In this document: piece by piece, positions 22,303-32,133 of the stretch
Layout of the letters: every line of letters begins with the position of its first letter
Position numbering within the stretch: position 1 is the first letter of the stretch
Assembly (NCBI RefSeq): GCF_000002425.4
Contig: NC_037271.1
Location: 15,404,283 to 15,468,282, forward strand
Direction: 5' to 3'
Length of the DNA: 64,000 bases
Origin: Physcomitrium patens
Taxonomy: Eukaryota; Streptophyta; Bryopsida; Funariales; Funariaceae
Program-made: the position numbers and the translations under genes
The notes under the pieces: model-generated
Seen by the model: the letters and a program-made list of their open reading frames with translations, nothing else
The model's database searches: none
Told to the model about the DNA's origin: nothing

Positions 22303-23324
22303 TGCATGCTTGTACTCCTGAGTCTTGTTGTTTGAGGCTTCTGTTTCTTCCGATAATCTACAGCTTTATGGTCCGCTTCTCCGTAATATAAACACAAGTT
22401 TTGTTCAAACCGTCGCTTCCTTTCCTCAGTTGTGAGGGGTTTGAAACGTACCGCATCAATTTGCATGGGTTCAGGATCTTTGGAGTGATTCTCTGGACCT
22501 TTTGAAAATATAGCAAATTCTCCATTATTTCTCCAACCTGATCGTCTTTCTTGTTGTAATTCAAAGAGGCGGTTGTCACAAATAATTGCCTGAGATATAA
22601 GTTCTTCTAAAGTATCCGCCTTAGGCATGGTGATCAATAAGTTCTTGACATCATCTCTCAGTCTATATCGAAATCGTGTCATGAACGCCTTATCATTCCA
22701 ATCAAGATCACATGTAAGCTATTGAAATTCTGTAGCATAGATTACAGCAGAATGTGATCCTTGTCGCGGATTTTGTATCTTTCTTTCAGCCACTCTTTCT
22801 CGATCGCTATCTCCAAACGCAGCAGTAAGTCTCTCTATGAAAGCCTCTAGGTCGTACAATATTGGAGAATCCTTCTCCAATAGTGGAACAAACCAAGAGC
22901 GAGCATTTCCTGATAGAAGAGTACCTATGAAAGCAACCTGGGTAAATCCATTCGGATAACGAGAAGGGTATAGGCGTAGGTAAAGCCATACTTGTTGCAC
23001 AAAACCTCGGAAGTTGGCTCTTGTTCCGTCAAACTTGTCTGGCATACTTGCTTTTGGTTCTTTCGTACTAATCCTTGAAGTATCTATAGAGGTCGTATGT
23101 GATACATGTCTTGCTTCTCTCAGTCGAATAATCTCTTGTTGTAGGCTATGAATTTTCCGTCTAACTTCTTCAGTCACTAGATCAATTTGAGGTTCTTTAC
23201 TTGGATTGCGAAGAAATGCAATCTCCTTTCGTACACTATTCATAAGAGCTTGAAGATCTGCAAGAATTGCCACTCTATTGTCTACTTGTGGAGATGCACT
23301 GTCTATGACATGGTCTACTTCCAT
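22275..23324 (-). pseudogene. Element A gag
   Basis: Starts MEVDHVIDSASPQ at 23324. Capsid blocks are KFDGTRANFRGFVQQVWLYL and QVAFIGTLLSGNARSWFVPL (about residues 105-145). A TAG (Gln codon) at about 22716 interrupts it, and the second part (22275-22682) carries the nucleocapsid. Its zinc knuckle is damaged: CLYYGEADHKAVDY, with two of the three Cys changed to Tyr (G to A on the sense strand). The ORF ends KNKDAQPQ and a stop, overlapping the protease frame. Confidence 0.85.
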
Positions 23325-23452
23325 ATTTAGAGAATAGATGGATTAAAATTTTGAGAGAAGAAGAAATTGCTAAGTCTCTTGGAGAAAATTATAGCACTAT
23401 CTGTCATTAAAACCTACTTGGAGAAAAGAAAAAAAACACTAAACGATTTCAG

Positions 23453-25187
23453 TTTTAGAGGAGGGTAATCCGCTGTCGTATTACGTGCTTTCCTGCTCAA
23501 GAACGCGCCGGGCGTCTGGCTGTAGAAGGTAGTATGGAGATTCACCGATAGTCAAGCAGTCTATCAATTTTTGACTGCTGAAATATAAACGACTGCAACA
23601 ATGTACCGTAAATCTATACGGATGCTCTTCAACTGCTTGTCGAAGTCTTTTTTTTTGTCCCAGCCGATAGGTCTCTAGACGTTACAGAGAACCCCGAACA
23701 ACCCAAACTATTAATCTTCAATACCCCTTTGTACTTACGATCTTGTATCCACTGACTGTCTTATTAGATTAATCCAATAAATTTCATTCACTCCGCATAC
23801 TCAATCCTATAGACACCCCTTTAATCCTTCAATCACAGACGTAACTCGATTTTACAAAACAGTCAAGAATATTCAAACCCACTTCATTTAAAAATCCCGA
23901 TTCACCATTACAACACTGACTTCAGCAACGATTGCCTCAGTCTTCCCAAAACTCTACGAAGAAGAAAAAAACTCTACGAAGAAGAAAAATCCAAATTCTA
24001 TGTCTTTCCTTCCCCGACCCGAAGCATGAAGCTCCTCTCTCTAATTCCCTTGATCTTCAAAAACCTCCAATGGAAACCGAACTGGTAACCTTGCAAAAGC
24101 TTGAAAACTCGCTTCCCCCCCGATTTCCCTAAAAAAAAAAAAACCCCCCCTCAAAACTATATCCCCTCTAACCTTATCCTCTGAATTTCTTCAATCTTCC
24201 GTCTTAGATCCGGAATTGGCTCCCACCTCAAGCTTGGATCCGAAATTGGCTCTCGCCGTCAAGCTTTCTCCTCCGTTTTTACCTTTAAGAAATCCATTTA
24301 CCGAAAACAACGTTCCCTGAAACGGCACAGAGAATAGGATAGCTTGAATTTGAATCGAACCCCGTAATCGGGACCACATTGAGTCGCCCGACCAATTCAG
24401 GTCCTATATTGGGAAAGATGCCCGTAGTAACCTGGATGTTCCCGTAATTGGGTCAAATTGGTCCTCGCGTCAGATTGGCTAAGACCCATAGTAAGACCTG
24501 GATTTCCCGTAATTAGACTGCATTGAGTCGCCCGGCCAATTCAGGTCTCGTATTGGATAAGAGGACCCGGATTGGATTATCGAAATTGGATCCAATTGGC
24601 TCCTCGAACCCGTTGTGTGAATTGGTCCTTCTCTTCCTGCTGACTTCCGTTATTGGAATCGAACGGAGCATTTCAGTATGCCCCGGCTGACTGTAACGGA
24701 GTGACTGAACCTAACCACTCAGTATTTGTACTGGAGTTGGTCGATGCTCCCAATATTCGAGGTAACTGAATATTAATAAAATTTCCCTTTTTTTTTATTT
24801 TCACTGTATACTCGTGTTACAACACGACACCGCAACCTCTAAAAATGCCTCAATGCTTTCGAGAAGAGGGGTAATCCGCACTCTATCAAGAAGTCAAAGC
24901 TCTGAAATCGATGTTAACAGTCTTTTTTACTAGCTATGCTAAACAAAAAGAAGGAATTAATATCAGTCCAAGAGAGGGTAATCCGCAACCCTTAGAACGC
25001 TCAAGTATCTCTAAGGAAAGGGGTAGTCCACTCTCTGCCTCGAAGAACTAAGCTCTGATATTGTGATTGAGAAAATATCAGTTTAGAGGAGAGTAATCCG
25101 CAACTCCTAAAGCGCTAGAATACCTTCAAGAAGAGGAGTAATCCGCTCTCAAACAAGAAGGATTCAGCTCTGATATTAAGATAAAGG
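23453..25187 (-). promoter_or_regulatory. Element A leader: three stem-loop modules (interrupted by E)
   Basis: Plus-strand coordinates: hairpin arms TTTTAGAGG (23453-23461) and CCTCTAAAA (24836-24844) enclose loop AGGGTAATCCGCAA, in which E inserted. Then AGAG/CTCT around GGGTAATCCGCA (24865-24884); GAGGG/CCCTT around TAATCCGCAA (24973-24993); a variant with GGGGTAGTCCACT (about 25020-25040); TTTAG-GAG/CTCCTAAA around AGTAATCCGCAA (25082-25101); and GAG/CTC around GAGTAATCCG (about 25127-25150). Each pair of hairpins is followed by AGCTCTGATATT-like sequence, making three modules of ~110 bp. Arms differ while the loop is constant. Confidence 0.6.
23474..24829. mobile_element. LTR-like insert E (family of C) in the A leader
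   Basis: 1356 bp, TGTCGTATTACG...GTTACAACACGACA, flanked by perfect 4-bp CCGC (23470-23473 and 24830-24833). The ends are nearly self-complementary and match B and C. It keeps traces of the same antisense gag as C (24610-24760, with an internal deletion) but no open frame. It contains a run of A and C (24129-24149). Youngest nested layer: E in A in D in F. Confidence 0.8.
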
Positions 25188-25201
25188 TAGTCTCGACAAA
25201 C

Positions 25202-25674
25202 TGTCACGGACCAAAAATACAAACAAGAAATCTAAACAAGAAGTTCAAGAAGAAATGACAAAAACTAGATTATCAGATGAGTACAAGAGCAACGCCAAGA
25301 GAATTGAGCTAGAGCTTCCAGAGATGTGTTGTCGAGACTGAAGAACTCTTCAGCCTCGACTCCTATATATACTACTGGCCTATGGTTCTAAGGAAGCGCA
25401 TCAAGAAGCTTCCAAAGAACTATGAAGCTTCTTGAGCAACTACCTAAGAGCTAGGAAGCTTCTCAAGTAACTTCCTAGAATCTACTAGAATATTCTAAGA
25501 ATCTTCTAGAGCTTTCTAAGGGAATCTTTAGGGAATCTTCAAAGAATCTTTAAAGAATCTTTGAAGAATATTCTAAGAGAATATTCAAGGAATCTTCTAG
25601 AAGTTTCTAGAGACTTCTTTCTAGAAGGTTCTAGAAACTTATCTCTAGAAAGGTCTAAGGACCAGTCTCTAACA
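25202..25674 (-). repeat. Element A 5' LTR
   Basis: 473 bp, same layout as the 3' LTR: HSE-like array (best four-unit site 25619-25636), TATA (about 25362-25370), palindrome 25331-25360. After the LTR (towards lower coordinates) there is no primer site directly at the edge. AATATCAGAGCT, like the initiator-Met primer site minus its TGG, lies about 25 bp inside (complement of 25166-25177). Confidence 0.92.
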
Positions 25675-25679
25675 ATAAC

Positions 25680-25788
25680 AAAGTTGTAGCAGAGGAGGAT
25701 GTCACCAATTCAAAGAGTGGTAAGCCAACGCCATTGACTGAAGCAGCCAACGCTGCTATGTCTTTAAAAGTTGAGGCTAAATAATATT
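25680..25788 (+). pseudogene. Element D extra ORF, last part
   Basis: Resumes the 17182 frame after the A target duplication: GAT-AAC-AAA-GTT... through to TAA at 25786-25788, about 36 codons, ending AAMSKVEAK-like (...AMSLKVEAK). Directly upstream of the D 3' LTR. No recognised domain. Confidence 0.6.
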
Positions 25789-25821
25789 TGCCAAGACGTT
25801 GTACAGATAGAAGTGGAGTTA

Positions 25822-26592
25822 TGTAGAATATGTAAATAAATTTTGTAGTAAGTTACCGGTTGGTTATTGATAACCTTGAGAATTAGACTTATGATTAGGC
25901 AATTTAACTAATAACAGTAGGTTGTTAGTAGAACAAATGGTTAAGAATTCAAAGGTTCATAACCTTTGGAATTTGTTGGCCGACGGTCCATCTTTTGGTA
26001 GAATAAAGATGTTGAAAAAAGGGAGATCGGGGCCAGACTGTGATAGTCATAAGTCGGGATAAGCTTGGTGCTACATCTTTATTTTTTTTTGCTTTTATTA
26101 TTTTCTTATGAAGAATTAAGATTGAAAGAAGTATTATTGAAACTGTGATTAGAATATTGTGGAATATGACTTTGGAGTGACTATTTTGGAGAAAATCTAT
26201 AGCCTTGAGAATTTAGATTATTGAATTGTGTTGTATTAAGTGAAGATATTGAATTCTGTATGATGAATTGAGAAACTGAATATAATAAGTAAGCTGAAGA
26301 TCAGTAATTGAATATATATAAACCACAAAGAGAGTAAGTAGGAGATGAACTGATAAGAATATGGAAGTATTGTCGAATTGATATTTGTAGAATGGATTAT
26401 GTGTTGAATTAAGACAGAAGTAGTAAGCCTTGGTGTTTTATAGTTTGATAATTGATTTCAGATAGCTAGAGTACAATCAATTGTGATATTAATAGATCCA
26501 ATTCATATAACCAGTCTTTTTCCATGTTTGAACCTACCTCTATTAGTTCAATTGCTTTAGTATATTGAAGCTTGAACACAACAAGAACAACA
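25822..26592 (+). repeat. Element D 3' LTR
   Basis: 771 bp, TGTAGAATATG...AGAACAACA, same length as the 5' LTR. In the first 300 bp I count about ten differences between the two, nearly all transitions. It is followed by AAGGC, the second half of the target duplication, and then by repeat F. Confidence 0.88.
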
Positions 26593-27420
26593 AAGGCTAT
26601 GCCTAATAGGCAATCAATAAGCTACCTACAAACACAATAAGAATTTGGAAAACTTTAGAAGGAGCATTTGAGAATCAAAAGTAAAGGTTGTAAGGTTTAG
26701 GATTTAAGCTACAGTTTATGTACAAATTTTAGAGGATTTAGAATTAATGTAATGAGATTATAGCCATTTGAAGTTAAAGTATCTTTTTAAGATATATTAT
26801 TACTATTTTAAAGATACAAGAGTATTATGATAGATTTTGGAGACAAAAAGGTGTAACTTCAAAGATGATTTCAAGATCTACATCTTTTGTAAAAGAATTT
26901 TTGTATTTAGAATTTATATGAAGAAATTATAGAGCATTGAAGATAGCATATATAATTCTAAGGTAGTAAGTAGGCATTTTGTTAATAGTAATAGTTGGAG
27001 CCATATCTTGAGTTTTCATATGAATTTTTAGCTCAAAATTTTAAAAAATATGTATTATTAGGTTAAAAAGTTATATATCAAAATTTTATAGTATTTGAAT
27101 ATTTAATTTGTGAGATATGAAGAAATTTTTATACAAGTATACGTAAGCAAGGATTTGAAGCTATTATTAGGATTTTGATCATATCTCAAGATTTATAATG
27201 AATTTGTAATTGAAATTTGTTGTGGTAGTTGTTAAAAGTATATTAATACTTTATGTAAAATTTTGATTTTTTTGGATAGTGTGATTAAGAGATATGAACT
27301 TTTGAAATTTGGAAAAAAATTATATTAAGGATATACAAGATTTTATAATATTTTTATCACATTTTTGGTGAACTTTAGTACTTAAAATTATGTATTGATG
27401 TAATTGATGTATTGATTTTT
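26593..27420 (-). repeat. Repeat F copy 1, inner part (inverted)
   Basis: Reverse complement of 27960-28760 (copy 2) and 28940-29730 (copy 3), with shared words such as ATTAGGCATGGC, GCTCCTT..AAAGTTT and CAATTACATCAATACATAA (complement of about 27380-27400). No coding potential. The segment 27421-27940 between copies 1 and 2 is AT-rich with no recognisable gene. Confidence 0.65.
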
Positions 27421-27939
27421 TTAATCTTCTTCAAAAAATTCATCTTTCAAGATTTCTTCAAAAAACTTCTATGACCTAGTCTCAGTGTGCAACTCTTGCA
27501 CTTTTTCTTTAGTTTTTGGTATCATTAACAAATCAAAGGTGGTAATTATCTTTATTTTTGAAACTTAATACACTTCCATTTTACATGTGTAAATCTTTAG
27601 AAACTTAGTGATGTTTCTTCTATCAAATCTTTCAATTTTATCTACTACTATTTTAAAAACTTTGGTAGTGTTTCTATCCTCTCTATGTATTTTTTGCCTT
27701 TCTTCCATAAATTAAACAAATGCCTTGAATAAATCATGGGCATCCATTCAACTTTATCATGAAAATCCTAGGATTTGATCCTCTATCTTAACTTGTTGAA
27801 AAATTAGAATCTTAAAGATCTCTCAATAGAAGCACCAATAATATTTAAGTAGAGAAAATTTACCTCAAAATAGTAATGGATTTCTACTTATTATTAATTA
27901 CTCAATCAAGTCTCAAGATAAAAAAGTACCGATTATATA

Positions 27940-28860
27940 TATATAAAAATTTATCCCTGTAGGAATAATTACATCAATACATAAATTCTAAGCATCAAAA
28001 AATATCCAAAATCTGATATAAATATTCTAAACTCTTATATATCCTTGAGGTTAATTTTTTTCAAAATTTAATAAAATATATCTCAGAATTGGACTGTCCA
28101 AACAAACTAAAAATCTACATGAAGTATTGATATATTTTAAACAACTCTTTTAAAAAATTTCAATTGCAAATTTATTGTAAATATTGTCAAAATCTTAAAA
28201 ATAGCTTCAAATCTTTGCTTGCATATATTCATATGAAAATTTCTTCATATTTCACAAACTAAGTATTTAAATACCATAAATATTTTATATATAGCTTTTT
28301 AACCTTATAACATATTCTTTTAAAAATTTTGAGCAAAAACTTTGTCTAAAAACTCAAGATATAGCTCAAACCATTACTATCAATAAAACAATTTACTTAT
28401 TGTCTTTGAATTACATATATTGTCTGCAATGCTCTATTATTCTTTTATACAAATTCCAAATATAATAATGCTTTTATAAAAGACATAGGTCTTAAAATCA
28501 TCCTTACAGTCACATCTTTCGATCTCTAAAAGCTGTTATAGAATTCTTTATATTCTCAAAAGATCAACAATATATCTTAAAAAGACACCTCAACTTCAAA
28601 CGGCTATAATTTCATCATCTTAATTCCAAATTTTTTAAAAATTATTTACAAATTATGGCTCAAATCCTAAACCTTACAATCCTTGCTTTTGATTCTTGAA
28701 TGCTCCTTGTAAAGTTTCTAAAATCCTTATTATAGACACAAATAGCCTCTTGAGAGCCTATTAGGCATGGCTTTTGACCAATAGGGATGAAGATCCTTAC
28801 TCCTTTCTTTCATCCATGCATAATTTATTTTCATCAAATCTTGAAATAAGAAAGTCTAAG
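27940..28860 (+). repeat. Repeat F copy 2
   Basis: Direct relative of copy 3 and inverted relative of copy 1. Ends near a conserved ATTAGGCATGGCTTTTGACCAATAGGGATGAAGATCC block (28758-28794). Identity with copy 3 is moderate, so it is old. Copies could be LTRs of a decayed element, but no internal coding region is seen between them. Confidence 0.6.
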
Positions 28861-28862
28861 TT

Positions 28863-28864
<2 letters not shown>

Positions 28865-28911
<47 letters not shown>
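28865..28911. repeat. (TA)n microsatellite
   Basis: About 23 uninterrupted TA units separating repeat F copies 2 and 3. Confidence 0.95.
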
Positions 28912-28913
<2 letters not shown>

Positions 28914-28924
28914 CCTTTAAATGC

Positions 28925-29985
28925 TATTACACCAAATATATAAATCTTAATTTTCCAATAACACCCAAAATATGAAAAAATAAAAAACTCTAAATCCTTA
29001 TATATCCTTATGGGATATTATTTCCAAACTTCAAAAACTCATATCTTCAAATCAGAATATTCAAACATACTCAAATTTTACATAAAGTAATGATGTACTT
29101 CTAAAAACTACCACAACAAATTTCAACTACAAATTCGTTGCGGAACTTAAGATATCACCAAAATCCTAATAATAGCTTCAAACCTTAGTTTTTATACACT
29201 CACATGCAAATTTCTTCATATCTCATAAACTAAGTATTTAAATGCCACAAAATTTATATGAATAGCTTTTTAATACAATAATCTATCTCTTCCAAAAGGT
29301 TTGAGCTAAAAATTCGTCCAAAAACTCAAAATATGGCTCCAACCATTACTATGAATAAATCAATTATTTATTGCCTTTGATTTGGATGTGTTGACTTCAA
29401 CCCTCTATAACTTCTTCATCCAAACTCCAAATTCATCAAAAAGTATATGAAAAGTGTGGTCAAAGAAGTGCTCTCTCTAATTTCAATTACCGATCCTTTG
29501 TTGCTTTCTATAAAAGTATGTTATGCTCAAAGAGTGACAGTAGATATGAAATTGACATCCTAACTTTGAGTACCAATAATTCCTTCATAAAAACTCCAAA
29601 TCATACAAAATTTATACCTAATCCATATCCAAAAATCTAAACTTACTGATCTTAGCCTCCAAAGCTCAAATGACTTCAAAAGAGAAACCCTAATCCCTAA
29701 TAAGGCCTCAAGCAGCCTCCTTGAAGTCCATTAAGCATGGCCTTTGACCAATAGGAATGAAGATCCATATTCCTTGACTTCATCCAACCATACCTTACTT
29801 TCATCCCTCCCAATAAGCCTCCTATTAGTTAAAAATTTCTTCTTTAGGCTCTAATCTTCTCTTAAGGCTTTATATTAAACATTTAGGTCCTATAATTTTT
29901 TTAAATGTTATAATCAAAATAGATAAAACTCAAAATAAAGTTTTTTTATATCCACTCTCTTTAAATTAATCTATTAACTATTCTA
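28925..29985 (+). repeat. Repeat F copy 3
   Basis: About 1.06 kb, includes the block ATTAAGCATGGCCTTTGACCAATAGGAATGAAGATCC (29729-29765) and a tail (29766-29980) matching the reverse complement of 5530-5750. This copy gives the full extent of the repeat. No ORF of note. Confidence 0.6.
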
Positions 29986-30049
29986 ACATACACCAAGACT
30001 TATGAACATATTATATGTCCTAACTAATTATTACATACTATAAGTAATT

Positions 30050-30365
30050 ACAGTGCAATAATATGGCAATATGCTATAGAACCTCTAAAATATGTTGACT
30101 TTATAAGATACACATCTTAACTTACAAAAAAAGTTTTTTATATGTCTGTTGCATAATTAGCTTATTCTATAACCTATCAATTCGTGGTTAATTTGTTGAC
30201 CAAGTTTCTAATCTATCAATTAACTATAAACATGTATGAAGTCAAAGTAGAATCTATGAAGCTTTTAAGAAGCTTCTCTAAAAAAAATATTATGAAATAA
30301 ATCCACTTTTACCTACTTTTAAATCATATACATAAATATTAGAATAAATATGTATGTTCATTATA
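30050..30365 (-). repeat. G-family LTR fragment (U3 part)
   Basis: Matches the G LTR from GCTATAGAACCTC...TGTTGACTTTATAAGA through to the U3 end (ATTAGAATAAATATG), in minus orientation. The R/U5 side is missing. The stretch 30366-30725 that follows is AT-rich with no clear domain. Confidence 0.6.
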
Positions 30366-30789
30366 CTAGTCTAATTCTTTTATATTTTTTTCATAGTTTG
30401 TAAATTGAATTGAGTCAAAAAAATTTAAGCATATAAAGATATATTGTTTCATTAGTATTAAAAATTTTGTATGAATTGAATGAATAGATCAAGAATTATA
30501 GCTAGTTGAAGTTTGCTACCTAAGATTAGGATTTAGAAAGAAAATTAGAAATTATAGAAAAAAACAAATAAAAAGATAATTAGAATTTGTATTTACTTGA
30601 GGTAATTAAGAAGAATATTTTTGACCATTTTATAATTACTTTAAATCCTTTTGCATTGAAATTCAAATTATTTCCTTCTTAATAATTGAAACCTATTAAG
30701 ATTTTTTAGATAATTACAACATACAATTTCACCTTCTACATCCAAGTGCTTGGTGCATTTTCAAACAAGAAGACTTATAATATGACATT

Positions 30790-30995
30790 GAGAGGAAGAT
30801 AATTGCCACCTTCTCCTATAGAAGTAGATAATAAAGAATTTGAAGTTGAAGAAGTCTTAGACTTAAGGTAACAATGAAATACATTAAAATATCTCATTTA
30901 TTGATATAAATATGATATTAGTGAATGTACATAGGATTTAATTAAGAATCTTACAAATAGAGTAAAAAAAGTTGATGTTTTTTTATTGGTGACAT
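30790..30995 (+). pseudogene. K chromodomain remnant
   Basis: The plus frame reads LPPSPIEVDNKEFEVEEVLD, then degraded sequence with KYLIY and YDISECT, aligning to the G chromodomain (PPPPIEVDNNEEFEVEEILD, YLVHWRGYDISERTWEP). Several stops occur. Confidence 0.75.
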
Positions 30996-31143
30996 ATTAA
31001 AATTAAGATGATGAATAAAAAAAAATTACTCTAAAAAAAATGATAAGTATTGCATTCTATCTTTTATCATAATTTATGGTTTTGCATATTTTTCATGTTA
31101 AAGATTAAGAATCAAAAATTAGAAAATTCAATTAAAGAACTAT

Positions 31144-31374
31144 TGTTTGGTGATATTATTAGAGATTGAAACCACTTTTGATGATATTTTAAATATTTTA
31201 TTTGAAAGAAGCCATAAAAGCCTCAACAATGATCAAATATCAAGATGATCTTTCCATCCTACTATGAGACATTATTGATGGTTTATAAGACCTATCAACA
31301 ACCTTCAAAAAGAACTAAGATTAGAGTACATAGCAAATACAATTCATTGCATCTTGAATTTCTTCAATATATGA
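31144..31374 (+). pseudogene. K accessory ORF remnant
   Basis: A single frame of 76 codons reads CLVILLEIETT, NILFERSHKSLNNDQI, MRHY-WFIRPINNLQKE, LRLEYIANTI and FFNI, then TGA. It aligns without gaps to the C-terminal half of the G accessory ORF and ends at the same FFNI-stop, with two internal stops (a TGA and a TGA/TGG context). The N-terminal basic part is not recognisable. Confidence 0.75.
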
Positions 31375-31415
31375 TTATTGGTCTTTGTGGAACTTGTGTC
31401 TAGAAGAAGGGATAA

Positions 31416-31944
31416 TATCATAGACATAAATATTTATGTAGATAAGAAGTGTTAGATAAAAGATAAATGTAGACAGATTTGATAATAATCTAAAGCATAG
31501 ATTTTTAAAAACTTTATAAACATATATTTTATTTTAGATGTATTTATAGTTGATTAGTAGATTAGAAATTTGGCCAATAACTTAGCCACATGTCCAACAT
31601 GTTAATAGCTTATAAAACAAGCAAACTAAGTATCACTCATATAGAAAGCATGTCTTATAAGTTAAACATGTATTTCATAAGTCAAATATATGTTGAAAGA
31701 CTTATAGAATATCGCCACGTAGTTCTTAATTAAATAGTATATATGGAGGCAAGAATGAATCCTTCTTCACTTATGTCAATGCATTTCTTATTTTTAGTTT
31801 AGACTTAAGAGTCTATATTCTTTTTATCTTTGGAAATAATCATTCTAGTCTTAATATTATAATATATTTAAAATGATTCTTTTTTCTTTTTGAATTCTAT
31901 AAGAGTGTTTAAAATTCTTCTTGTTTTGATTCATGTATTTGACA
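31416..31944 (+). repeat. K 3' LTR (G family)
   Basis: 529 bp. TATA (AGTATATATGG, about 31736-31746), the palindrome relic GGCAAGAATGAATCC...CTTCACTTATGTC, and the R/U5 words AATCATTCTAGTC align to G. The ancestral TG start is now TA. 31945-32133 beyond it is an unassigned AT-rich spacer. Confidence 0.75.
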
Positions 31945-32133
31945 ATATTCACATATAAAAGTACTTCTTTATTTATAAAGCTTCTAATAGCTTTATTTAT
32001 ACTTTATAGATATTGATACAAATCCTAATTTAAGCTTTATAGACAAGCTAGAATAAATAAATTTGAAAATATCTTATAGAGGCTTCTAGCTCCAATAATA
32101 TTATCAAATATTAGAACTCTCTTCTAAGGTTGT

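Larger units (their letters stand above)
17779..25674 (-). mobile_element. Chromovirus A (Ty3/gypsy), complete with LTRs and TSD
   Basis: 7.9 kb on the minus strand: 5' LTR 25202-25674, 3' LTR 17779-18253, flanked by perfect 5-bp duplications ATAAC (17774-17778 and 25675-25679). The polypurine tract AAAGGAGGAGGTGA (complement of 18254-18267) abuts the 3' LTR. Internal order: leader with repeated stem-loops, gag, protease, RT, RNase H, integrase with chromodomain, extra ORF. It is inserted in the extra ORF of D and contains insert E in its leader. By eye the LTRs differ at a few per cent of positions, mostly transitions. A handful of stops and a lost integrase Glu make it non-autonomous today. 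Confidence 0.95.
5751..26592 (+). mobile_element. Ty3/gypsy element D, non-chromoviral, nested host of A, B, C and O
   Basis: Two near-identical 771-bp LTRs (5751-6521 and 25822-26592) bound a 20.8-kb interval, flanked by target duplications AAGAC (5746-5750) and AAGGC (26593-26597, one difference). After removing nested insertions the internal order is PBS, gag with several zinc knuckles, protease, RT, RNase H, integrase, an internal polypurine tract, and an extra coiled-coil-like ORF. No chromodomain follows the integrase. The RT catalytic box has the form IFLNDF, closer to the VFMDDF form of Athila/Tat-type elements than to the YLDD of the chromoviruses here. Coding regions are full of stops. 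Confidence 0.88.
30730..31944 (+). mobile_element. Chromovirus K, 3' end only
   Basis: Plus strand, G family: integrase tail and chromodomain (30760-30990), accessory ORF remnant (31144-31374), polypurine tract TAGAAGAAGGGATAA (31401-31415) and 3' LTR (31416-31944, TATCATAGAC...ATTTGACA). The rest of the element is absent from the window. Confidence 0.75.
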
